Shown piece after piece: positions 9,391-17,398 of a stretch of 21,138 nucleotides of DNA (position 1 is its first letter; each line of letters opens with the position of its first letter). The DNA lies in NCBI GenBank assembly GCA_040182905.1, contig JARQWU010000185.1:1-21138 (forward strand), in the 5' to 3' direction. Position numbers and translations under genes: made by a program. The stretch comes from Barthelona sp. PAP020. Its lineage: Eukaryota > Metamonada: BaSk clade. The notes under the pieces were generated by a model. It saw nothing but the letters and a program-made list of their open reading frames with translations, did no database searches and was not told where the DNA came from.

Positions 9391-9417
9391 ATTATTCAAC
9401 AGAATTATATTTCACCC

Positions 9418-9456
9418 TAGCAAAGCTGACGGATTTCACTTGAAAGAGAATATAAA
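9418..9456. repeat. Diverged dispersed repeat, copy A
   Basis: It aligns without gaps to 20989-21027, with 32 of 39 bases identical by hand count. The core begins tagcaaagc and ends gatttcac. It lies 27 nt past the LAS1 stop. Confidence 0.6.
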
Positions 9457-9485
9457 TGTGTTTAAGGTTTCTTCTTACAATTTGT

Positions 9486-9507
9486 AATTTTAATGGGTAT
9501 TAAAATT
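9486..9507. repeat. Perfect hairpin AATTTTAAT-GGGT-ATTAAAATT
   Basis: It has 9-bp arms around a GGGT loop, 95 nt past the LAS1 stop. It is the longest perfect stem found in the spacers and could lie in the LAS1 3' UTR. Confidence 0.65.
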
Positions 9508-10190
9508 GAAAAGCTCATGTAATAACACTGGAATTGTAAGAATTGTAAGAATTTGGATACAACTATACAGAAACAAGTCAACAAAGAATATCAAAATCCT
9601 ACAAAGAGAACATAAGTGGAGACATTAAAGTGAATCAAGGGGCTAAAGGAAAGTATTACACTTTTCTTTAAATACCTGCCCAATCTAAACCGGAAGCATT
9701 TCTTTTTTTTTTTAAGAGTGTTCTGAAACATCCACGCAAAACGACTCAGTTGCAAATACCCCCCTACTCTAACCGAGAACAATAAAGATCTTTTGAGCTG
9801 GTACAGCGAAATTTTCAACATCTGAACATATCCAACTCGTACAAGTTTCAATATTTGCACGGAAGGAAAGTAACAGTTTACACCAGAGCTCCATCAAAGT
9901 GGAAGGGAAATTTGGCAAGTCGTAAAGGTTTCAAAAGTTTCAATTTATTTACATTTTAATTTGTTGTTGTAATAGTCCGGTTTCGCAAAATTTTTTAATT
10001 TTTTTAATGTTATTTAATATAAGAGGGAAAGAAAGATCACACTGCTAACATCTCAACCACAACCCCCCACACCTAAGAGTTGGATATAAACTGTTCAGAA
10101 TTTATTGTTGAAATTGCCCTTTCGTAACGTGAATTTTTAAATATTGATTAAATTTAATTTGCAAAGACTCGATCCTTTTACCCGCGAAAC

Positions 10191-10201
10191 AAAATAGAAA
10201 A
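10191..10201 (-). terminator. Pol III T-run terminator of tRNA-Arg
   Basis: Immediately 3' of the tRNA, the minus strand reads two TTTT runs (10201-10198 and 10194-10191) separated by three bases. This fits a short RNA polymerase III termination signal with a backup run. Confidence 0.6.
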
Positions 10202-10275
10202 CACCGGTACTGGGACTCGAACCCAGAATCCTCAGATTAGAAGTCTAATACCCTATCCAATTAGGCTATACCGGC
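10202..10275 (-). tRNA. tRNA-Arg (anticodon UCU)
   Basis: On the minus strand a 74-nt cloverleaf folds by eye. The acceptor GCCGGTA pairs with TACCGGT (with G-U at 1-72), followed by discriminator G. The D arm contains the A-box-like TAGCCTAATTGG. The anticodon stem TTAGA/TCTGA encloses loop CTTCTAA, giving anticodon TCT. The T arm CTGGG-TTCGAGT-CCCAG supplies the B box GGTTCGAGTCC. No CCA is encoded and there is no intron, as expected of a eukaryotic Pol III gene. It reads AGA, a frequent arginine codon here. It is the only minus-strand gene right of 7060. Confidence 0.96.
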
Positions 10276-10716
10276 CTTACCATCTATTCTCCTTGTTTCA
10301 ATTTCAAAATTCTGGTTTTGTCAACAAAACTTCCCTTTCAGTGATTTGATTTGCTCATTTATTTCAAAATGAATTTTCAACTCATTTAAACCGAAAATTT
10401 TCATTTTCAAAATGGAATATTTGTAAGTAAAAAAAAATTAATTTCTTCATTTTTATTTGTTTTGTATCTGATTGGAGGTAAATAACCGAAAAATGGAAGG
10501 AAAAATGGAAAAAAATATGTAATTCATTCTTTTTACATTATTGTCCATTTTTACTAAACCTGTTACTGTTTTTTTATGATAGAAAATGTTAATTTTATTC
10601 TATTTTATATGTTGAAAAGAATGAATTATTAGTTTTATCAGAACATTTCTGAATTTCTTTTTATTATAATATAACCTTGAAATTGATTTTTTTTTGGGCT
10701 ATAATACTTTTTTTTA
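10276..10716. other. AT-rich spacer upstream of the MFS gene
   Basis: These 441 bp lie between the tRNA 5' end and the MFS start. They contain homopolymer A and T tracts. The last 30 bases hold two long T runs flanking a ctataata segment about 15 bp before the ATG, which could be core promoter sequence. No gene was seen. Confidence 0.5.
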
Positions 10717-12264
10717 ATGTCATTCCACTCAAAGTTTGCTAATTTATGGAATATTAATTTTTCCATTTTTGTTGTTGGAGAAGCATTATCTTCCTTGGGA
10801 GATATGTTTTCTGTTGTCGCTTTACCATTAGTTGTATTAATGTTAAATAACAATGCGATGATATTAAGTTTTGTTTTGGCTTTTTTGGGGATTCCTCGTT
10901 TATTAGTGATGTTATTTGGTGGCGGAAATATTGGAGATTACTTTGGACCCAGAAAAATTATTATTTTTGCCAATGGTGTTCGATGTGTTATTACTTTTGC
11001 TTTTGTTTTTTGCATGTTTTTTAAAATTTTAAATTTAATGATAATTTGTGGGTATTGCATTATATATGGGATGATGAGTGCCTTGTTTTTAACATCATCG
11101 TCTTCTATGACGCCATTCTTAAGTATTCCAGAAAATTATAGTTCTGCAAATACAATCTCTAACATGCTGTTGGGGTTAACGGTTATGCTAGGTCCCTTAT
11201 TAGGAGCTCTTATTATTGGTCAAGATGATAGAAGCAATAATGTGGATTTTGGAGTTCTTATTTGGTGCTTTTTGATAGATGCAATCACCTTCAGTTTTTC
11301 AGTTGTTTCTTGTTTCATAATTGATGTGTTGACAAAGGAGCAAATTGAAGAATTGAAAGTGCTTTTTGATGGTAAAGACAAAGAGGTTGAAATACCTATT
11401 GACGAGGACATTGGAGTTTCAGGTATGGAATCAGTAAATGAAGATGTTGATGTTGATCTTTGCGTCTCCTCTGATAAAGAGAATACGGACAAGGAAATTT
11501 CTCATGATGATGTTGATATAAAGATATTTGAGGACCAGAACAAAACATCTGAGATTGTAAATGATCAAAATAGTACATCAGATATAACAGAGGATCATAA
11601 CAAGATATTCAACCAATTTCTTTTGTTGAAATCAAATTCTGCACTTTCCTTCATCATCTTGACGGAGCTCATTTACAATTTATGCTTCATGGGTGTAATA
11701 TATGTTGCTTTACCATATTATTCTGAAAATATTTGGAGGTCTTCATCTTCATATCCATATATTATGGCAGTATTTGGTGGTTTCAGTATGGTTGGATCTT
11801 TCCTAGCATCTGTTTTGCCACTGCTAAATCAATTTTGGCTAGGAAAAATCGTTATTTTATTTTGCTCTATTTCTGCCATTTTAATCATAGTTTTTTCATT
11901 CGTTCTTGAAAAATGGTGGGTTGTTATGATATTATATGGTATTTGTGCCTGTATTTATGGTGTTGAACATATTAATGTTTTAGTCTGGATTCAATTCATT
12001 ACTCCCCCTTCACAATTGGCTATTACAATGAACTTATTTTATTTGGTTTCAACTGGTATCATTCCTATCAGTGATTTGCTTGTTGGTTTATTGTTGAAAG
12101 TTAATCATGGTATTGCTTTTGCAGGTACATTGTTGTTTTTCCCCTTTATATTATGCTTTTTTCACAAAGGTTTTAAAGAAATAGGGTTATCTAATGAACA
12201 AATTGAACGTTTAAAGGAACAGAAAAAAAAAAAGGATGAAAAAGCTGTTGAAGAAAACAATTAA
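10717..12264 (+). CDS. Major facilitator superfamily transporter, bacterial MFS_3-like
   Basis: This is a 515-residue integral membrane protein with about 12 hydrophobic segments: six from residue 13 to 206, then six from about 312 to 488. The opening NINFSIFVVGEALSSLGD is typical of bacterial MFS exporters of the MFS_3 or tetracycline/macrolide-efflux kind. Motif A follows helix 2 as G70-N-I-G73-D74-Y-F-G77-P-R79-K80. The central cytosolic loop (about 207-306) is unusually long and acidic and holds a decapeptide repeat (272-298). A lysine-rich tail follows helix 12. The substrate cannot be told from sequence. The resemblance to bacterial exporters suggests ancient lateral transfer (inference). 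The start is the first ATG, directly after a T run. Confidence 0.82.
   Translation: MSFHSKFANLWNINFSIFVVGEALSSLGDMFSVVALPLVVLMLNNNAMILSFVLAFLGIPRLLVMLFGGGNIGDYFGPRKIIIFANGVRCVITFAFVFCMFFKILNLMIICGYCIIYGMMSALFLTSSSSMTPFLSIPENYSSANTISNMLLGLTVMLGPLLGALIIGQDDRSNNVDFGVLIWCFLIDAITFSFSVVSCFIIDVLTKEQIEELKVLFDGKDKEVEIPIDEDIGVSGMESVNEDVDVDLCVSSDKENTDKEISHDDVDIKIFEDQNKTSEIVNDQNSTSDITEDHNKIFNQFLLLKSNSALSFIILTELIYNLCFMGVIYVALPYYSENIWRSSSSYPYIMAVFGGFSMVGSFLASVLPLLNQFWLGKIVILFCSISAILIIVFSFVLEKWWVVMILYGICACIYGVEHINVLVWIQFITPPSQLAITMNLFYLVSTGIIPISDLLVGLLLKVNHGIAFAGTLLFFPFILCFFHKGFKEIGLSNEQIERLKEQKKKKDEKAVEENN
11530..11610 (+). repeat. Tandem 30-nt repeat in the MFS loop, 2.7 units
   Basis: Three in-frame units encode EDQNKTSEIV, NDQNSTSDIT and the partial EDHNKIF. 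The DNA has diverged at synonymous and non-synonymous sites, so this is an older expansion kept in frame within the acidic loop. Confidence 0.75.
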
Positions 12265-12315
12265 TTATAAAGACCTTTCATGCATTTATTTAATTGATTA
12301 TGTAAGTTGTCAGTC

Positions 12316-12332
12316 TTTCTTCAATGAAGAAA
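12316..12332. repeat. Perfect inverted repeat TTTCTTCA-A-TGAAGAAA
   Basis: It has 8-bp arms and a 1-bp centre, 51 nt past the MFS stop, almost the same distance as the hairpin after SDA1. Confidence 0.6.
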
Positions 12333-12503
12333 TTCATAAAATAATTAAGGGAATTTTTTTTTTTTAAATTGTATTCATTTATCCCTTAAATGGTTTTAAA
12401 ATTCAAATAATTATTAATTAATTTAATAAAATCGTTTTTTCAACAGGAAAAAAAAATACTTTCCATTTTTGAGTTTTTTTTTTCAAATTTTTAATATTCA
12501 CAA

Positions 12504-14916
12504 ATGACAAATAGTGGAAATGAATCTGAAAATCCAATTGATGTATATAATATATTTTTATTTATTAAAAAACTAATTATTTTAGCCTGTTATTGATAAT
12601 TCAGAAATGCGATCTGAAAGTAATTCACCACAGCCCAGCATAATGTCACAAAAATCAGATGTTGAAGTAATTCCACCTGAAGATTCATTATCCAGAACCA
12701 GCAGTACTGCGTCTCGACAAAGAGCTAAAAGTCTTGCAGCACGTCGAACAAAAATCCAAAAAACTCGATTATCTAAACGAATGAGTTCTTTAGTACCTGA
12801 ATTAACTGAAGATTTGAATTCTCCTTCACCACCTCTTTTGCATGAAGAAACTTCCACATCTGGGCATATTTCTTCCATTGAAGATGATATAATGGATGAA
12901 CATGTTGAAATGAATGTTGAAACTAAGGAGGAAGAGGTAGAAGTAGATTCGGATGTTGATGATGGTTATGACTATGACGAGTTGATGATTTCAATCAACA
13001 AGATTAATCTTGACACTGCACCTGAAGCTCATACTACTTTGAAATTTATAAAGAGTCTTCAAAATTCTTCAAGTACCACTTCTATTGCAGCAGTTTTATC
13101 TTTTTTAGAAGAGGCTCCCCTTTCTAATCCAAAAGCTCAATTAGCACTGTTAGAATATGGTGGAATTGAGTTATTGATTCAACTATTGCAGGTAAAATCA
13201 CTGCGAACTCAAATATCCATTTGTAAAATCCTTATCAATGTTGCTGTTCATCCTTTAATTCAAGCCAGAGTTTCTAAAATACTTATCACAACGAAGGAAG
13301 AAGAAAAAAGTGCATTCACGTTGCTTAAAGAGTTGTTACCGGTAAATAAACAACAAATCTTAAGACAAAGTCAAGATGAATTGCTGGAAAACTTGGAATT
13401 ATGGAGGGTTGCTTTGGAAGCTTTGGGAGCATTATGTATGAATAATGCAGCAAACAGACGTTTGCTGAGATCCACAAATACCCTGACAAAGATTATTTCG
13501 CTTCTTGGACTTCCATTCTTGTTTGTTGATTTTGGTAACAAAACTATGATCGAACGTGACAATTTGATCTTCAATACATGTGGATCTGCTGCATTTGCTC
13601 TTTGGATGTCCAGTAAGAATTCCAAGAACCGCAGCTTGATTTATGATGGTCGTGGTTTGTGTACATTATGTAAGCTTCTCAAACTAGTCAGTGACAAAGA
13701 AATTGATTCGAAAGTTATTGTGAACATATTAGGGTGTTTGATGCAAAATGCTAAGGATGATTATGTTAGAAATGTATTTGCAAGATCAAATATTATTGAA
13801 CATGTTATTAATTATCTAAAATATGACAATGAAAGTGTTAGATCAATGGGAGCTGGTAGCTTATACGCGTTGTTACATTCTCAGGAACTGAGAAGTGAGT
13901 TTCGAGATTTGGATGGGTTAATTCCATTAGTAGAATTGCTCGGACGTACTAAAGAAGAAACTGCCCTTTCCAATGTTGTAGGAGCATTATGCGAGGCAGC
14001 TAGGGATTCAGAAACTTCAGAGCAATTGGTTAAGCGTAATGCTATTCCTCAATTAGTTAGGCTTCTTCAACAAGACCAATATTCCAACATTGTAAAGATC
14101 CGTGTTTCCGCTACCCTACAAAACCTTGCTAAGATACCAGCTGGATCAAAAGCTATTCGTAACGCCAACGGTTTACCCATCCTAGTTAAGTTATTGATGT
14201 CAACAGACTATCAATTATTAGCTAACGTTACCGGAGCCCTTTGGCAATGTGGTTTGGATGGTGAATCTGCTAAAATAATTTCTGATTTGGATGGTATACG
14301 TCTTATTTGGTCACATTTAAAATCGAAGCATCATATTGTCCAGGCAAATGCTGCAGGAGCCATTGTTCCATTGTTATCATCCGCTGAAAATGTAGAGATC
14401 GTTGGAAGAAGCTTTGTTGGTGGACTTGAAATGCTCATATCTTTGTTAACCAGTGATTCTAACGATGTCTTAGCTAACACTTGTGCTGCAGTAGCAAGAA
14501 TTGCTACAAACACTGAGAATTTGAAGGTAATCACTGAAGATGGTATTGTTCCATTGTTAACCGCATTAGTGCATACCATTGATAACAATGTTAAAAAGAA
14601 TTTAACAGATGCTATTGCTTCAGTTTGTAGATTACCTGAGAATCGTGTCATATTTGGACAATTAGGGGCAATTGAGCCATTGGTTGAATTTTTAAAATGT
14701 GACGATGAAGCTGTTCATGAATCAACAGCCAAAGCATTTGTTGAATTGAGTAAATCGGCACCTAACTCATATGTACTACGTAAATCAGGTGCGGTAAATT
14801 ATTTAGTGAAAATGATTGGTACTCACAATGATAACTTACAGAATTATTGTGCAGAAACCGTTCAATACATTCGGAGACATCATATTACATGGTGTGAATC
14901 AAACAATATTCATTGA
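12504..14916 (+). CDS. ODAD2/ARMC4-like armadillo protein (two exons)
   Basis: Proposed exons are 12504-12542 and 12586-14916, giving 789 residues. A shorter, intronless start at 12607 would give 769. After about 130 disordered, Ser/Glu-rich residues, armadillo repeats run to the end. Several stretches match ODAD2 (ARMC4): LDGIRLIWSHLKS, RSFVGGLEMLISLL (from about residue 621), VITEDGIVPLL, and a terminal IRRHH. ODAD2 belongs to the complex that docks outer dynein arms on ciliary doublets, so the organism probably builds motile axonemes. ARMC3 and Vac8 were considered and fit less well at the RSFVGGLE region. The stop is TGA. Confidence 0.8.
12543..12585 (+). other. Probable 43-nt spliceosomal intron
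   Basis: GTATATA at the 5' end, ACTAAT as candidate branch site (A about 12576) and TTTTAG at the 3' end define a minimal GT-AG intron with very little G or C. Its length is not a multiple of three, and retention would meet a TGA soon after. Splicing joins MTNSGNESENPID to PVIDNSEM in the frame of the armadillo protein. Confidence 0.7.
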
Positions 14917-15130
14917 TTTATTTACGATGAACACATATAGATGATTTTTAGTTAATTGTGTAGTCCATATTTTTTTTAATGTAAAATTTTTTTTCATTTT
15001 GTTGTTAAAAGGAATTTGTCAAAAGTTTATTTTTTCTTTTTGTGCTCAATGTATGGATCCATTTACTCTTTAAAAAAAAAAATTAAAAAAAAAAATTGTC
15101 AATTGGTTCTTTTCATTGACTTTTATCGAA

Positions 15131-16039
15131 ATGGCAGCCGTAGATCGATGGTTAGAATTAGCATACGACTGCAAATTGTTTCCAGAAACTGATTTTCGAT
15201 TATTATGTCAATATGTCAGCTCACTTTTGCGTGAAGAACCATGTGTATTGGACTTAAAATCATCTATTGTAATAGTTGGAGATATTCATGGTCAATTCTA
15301 TGATTTAAGAAATATGTTTGAAATTGTAGGCTGTCCTCCTCATAAACAATATCTATTTTTGGGAGATTATGTGGATAGGGGAAGATATTCCATGGAAACG
15401 ATCACATTGTTATTAGTCTATAAGGCAAAATATCCAGATAGAATTCATTTGTTGAGAGGTAATCATGAATCAAGACAAATAACCCAGCTGTATGGGTTTT
15501 ATGAAGAAACTCTAAAAAAATACGGTTCTAGTTTACCATGGCGTTTATTGATGAATGTTTTTGATTTGTTTCCAATTGCTTGTGTTATTGATAAAAGTGT
15601 TTTTGGGGTACACGGTGGTTTATCCCCAGAGATATCAATGGTTGAACAGATACGTACTTTAGAACGAGTTCAAGAAATTCCTTATGATGGTCCTTTTTCT
15701 GACCTTGTTTGGAGTGACCCCATGAATATTAAAACATGGGAAAGGTCTGTTAGAGGAGCTGGTTTTTATTTCGGAAGCGAAATCGTCAGTAAATTTTGTC
15801 ATCTTAATGACCTTCAATTGATAGTTAGAGCACATCAAGTTGCTCAAGATGGGTTTCAAACGTGGTTTGATCATGAAAAACTAGTCACTGTATGGTCAGC
15901 ACCTAATTATATGTACAAACAAGGGAATTTAGCTGCTGTTTTGGAGATTGATGAATATCAACAACAAAATTATAGACTTTTTGATGCTGTTCCTGATGAA
16001 AAGAGGAAAATTCCTGAGAAGCATTCATATTTGATGTAA
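15131..16039 (+). CDS. PP2A-family Ser/Thr phosphatase catalytic subunit, PP6 type
   Basis: This is a 302-residue protein starting at the first ATG (MAAVDRWLEL). The length and order match the PP2A/PP4/PP6 family, and PP6 is the closest by eye. The metal centre is complete: GDIHG (D51, H53), GDYVDRG (D79), RGNHESR (N111 with catalytic H112), HGGLSP (H161) and RAHQ (H235). Two differences stand out. SAPNY is followed by MYKQGN instead of CYRCGN, replacing both conserved cysteines. The chain ends in Tyr-Leu-Met rather than the family's Phe-Leu, whose terminal Leu is carboxymethylated. PP6 regulates mitosis, DNA repair and stress signalling with SAPS-type subunits. PP4 is the main alternative. 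A1-kb-scale neighbour is AMPK beta, 346 bp downstream. Confidence 0.9.
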   Translation: MAAVDRWLELAYDCKLFPETDFRLLCQYVSSLLREEPCVLDLKSSIVIVGDIHGQFYDLRNMFEIVGCPPHKQYLFLGDYVDRGRYSMETITLLLVYKAKYPDRIHLLRGNHESRQITQLYGFYEETLKKYGSSLPWRLLMNVFDLFPIACVIDKSVFGVHGGLSPEISMVEQIRTLERVQEIPYDGPFSDLVWSDPMNIKTWERSVRGAGFYFGSEIVSKFCHLNDLQLIVRAHQVAQDGFQTWFDHEKLVTVWSAPNYMYKQGNLAAVLEIDEYQQQNYRLFDAVPDEKRKIPEKHSYLM

Positions 16040-16385
16040 AATTCTTTGAGTTTGTTATTATTTTAACTTTATCATTGAATCAGATGATCCTTTTTGAAAA
16101 ATTGCATAAAATTGAAGCTTACTTGTTTTTTGAAAAATGAATTGAGAAATTTGAGATTAAAATAAAGTATGAAAAAAAAACTGTAAAACTATGTCAAAGT
16201 TCGCAAATATTTTTATTTAAAGCATGAAAATACAAAAAAATTGAAAATTGTGCAATAAAAAATTGACAAATGAGTTGGAAGGAGATAACAAACAATTCTT
16301 CATCTATCTTTTTTATACCTATTTGAACATTCATGTTCAACAAGTGTTTATTTAATATAATAATTTGAACCAAAACTAAGATAAT
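16040..16385. other. Spacer between PP6-type phosphatase and AMPK beta
   Basis: These 346 bp are AT-rich and hold no gene. The left part repeats tttttgaaaaat (about 16091 and 16127) and contains aataaa-like sequences (about 16160 and 16253) that could serve 3' end formation of the phosphatase mRNA. The right part carries an inverted repeat and a further TTGAAC copy, described separately. Confidence 0.5.
16323..16340. promoter_or_regulatory. Inverted repeat TTGAACAT-TC-ATGTTCAA upstream of AMPK beta
   Basis: This perfect 8-bp inverted repeat with a 2-bp centre ends 45 bp before the AMPK beta ATG. A further TTGAAC lies at 16365-16370. The shape suits a dimeric transcription factor site, but no factor is known. 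Confidence 0.45.
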
Positions 16386-17279
16386 ATGGGTCCTTTATCT
16401 TCAAAACCTGACAGCAAAAAAACAGAAACTAGTCATTATTTGTCTGATGTTGATAATATGTCAGATAGTTCTTCAGAAGAAGAAGAAGAAAATTGTCTGT
16501 TAGATCCAGAAAATGGTGTTGCCGTCACTTTTCAATGGAACGATGGTGGTTCTCAAGTATATGTTGCTGGTACATTTACTAATTGGGATGAAAATCCTAT
16601 TAGGTTGTATTTGACACCAAATGGAATTCATGAAAGAGTGTTATATTTGACACCAGGAAATTATAGCTACAAATATATTGTTGACACTGAATGGTGTTTT
16701 TCAAAAAACCAACCATTGATTAAAGATCCTTTGGGTACAATTTTGAATTTTGTCGAAGTTACAGCTCGCAATAAGGAGAATTCAACAAAGAAGATTTTTG
16801 GGCGAGATGAACCTAAAGACCTTGAAAAAATTAGTTATGAAGATGTTCCGCCTGTTCCTCATGCACTTTCTAGGTTAATTTTAAATGTACCTCAATCCCA
16901 TCCTGATGATCCTTTGTTACTTCCCCTTCCAAATCATGTGAGTTTAAATCACTTGATGAGTAGACCTCGTCGTTTAGATATGGTTGTGTTGGGAATGAAT
17001 TCTAGATTTGAGGGAAAGTTTGTAACAACTGTATTGTATCAGCCCATGTCAACTGTAATTAAAAATAGACGTTTAAAAGAACAGATAGATAGAAGAAGAA
17101 GGAAAAAAATTGTCGATGATTTTACAAAACATAGAGGACATTATCCTGCCATAGAATTGGCAAATAATGTTGATTATATGCCTACAATTGTTGATGATGA
17201 TTCTACAACGGATAAAACAAATGTTGAATATTCGATCACCATTGAGAAAAATGAATCTGATTTTTCTGAAAAACAGTAA
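16386..17279 (+). CDS. AMP-activated protein kinase (SNF1) beta subunit
   Basis: This is a 297-residue scaffold subunit of the energy-sensing AMPK/SNF1 complex. It opens MGPLSSK, with G2 and a Ser at position 6, a plausible N-myristoylation site. An acidic Ser-rich linker precedes a CBM48 glycogen-binding domain (about 45-125) with conserved W67 and W103 and the L116-G-T118 loop. The usual Asn two positions after that Thr is L120 here. The ASC domain, which binds alpha and gamma, spans about 155-221 (LPNHVSLNHL, then FVTTVLYQPM). Animal beta subunits end at this point, but this one continues for about 75 residues, starting with a basic patch (227-241) and ending acidic. All domains needed for complex assembly are present. 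Confidence 0.93.
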   Translation: MGPLSSKPDSKKTETSHYLSDVDNMSDSSSEEEEENCLLDPENGVAVTFQWNDGGSQVYVAGTFTNWDENPIRLYLTPNGIHERVLYLTPGNYSYKYIVDTEWCFSKNQPLIKDPLGTILNFVEVTARNKENSTKKIFGRDEPKDLEKISYEDVPPVPHALSRLILNVPQSHPDDPLLLPLPNHVSLNHLMSRPRRLDMVVLGMNSRFEGKFVTTVLYQPMSTVIKNRRLKEQIDRRRRKKIVDDFTKHRGHYPAIELANNVDYMPTIVDDDSTTDKTNVEYSITIEKNESDFSEKQ

Positions 17280-17398
17280 ACAAATTTTTGCCTTTATTTT
17301 TTTTTTAATTCTTTTTAAATCAGCTTATTATTATTTTAGATTGATTGATATAAATAAATGAAAACTAAGTTAATTGTAAATTTTTTTTTTCCTATGAT

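Larger units (their letters stand above)
9391..10201. other. Gene-poor spacer downstream of LAS1
   Basis: There is no convincing protein gene in these 811 bp. It holds one half of a diverged repeat pair (9418-9456), a perfect hairpin (9486-9507), a doubled aattgtaag (9532-9549), two similar C-rich segments (9670-9693 and 9754-9777), and C runs near 9760 and 10060. It is less AT-rich in patches than other spacers here. A minus-strand open frame at 9591-9860 begins with GTG and shows no recognisable protein. Confidence 0.6.

Noticed and set aside
9591-9860. Minus-strand open frame of 89 codons in the LAS1-tRNA spacer
   Set aside because: It begins with GTG, has no recognisable domain, and its composition follows a C-rich repeat-like segment; kept only as a weak repeat observation.
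15116-15130. Earlier start of the phosphatase
   Set aside because: The codon at 15116 is TTG; the ATG at 15131 gives the normal family N terminus.
17276-17339. Possible 64-nt intron at the AMPK beta stop (GTAAAC...TTATTTTAG)
   Set aside because: It would only swap the terminal stop for six extra residues, the branch site is unclear, and the unspliced reading already ends cleanly.
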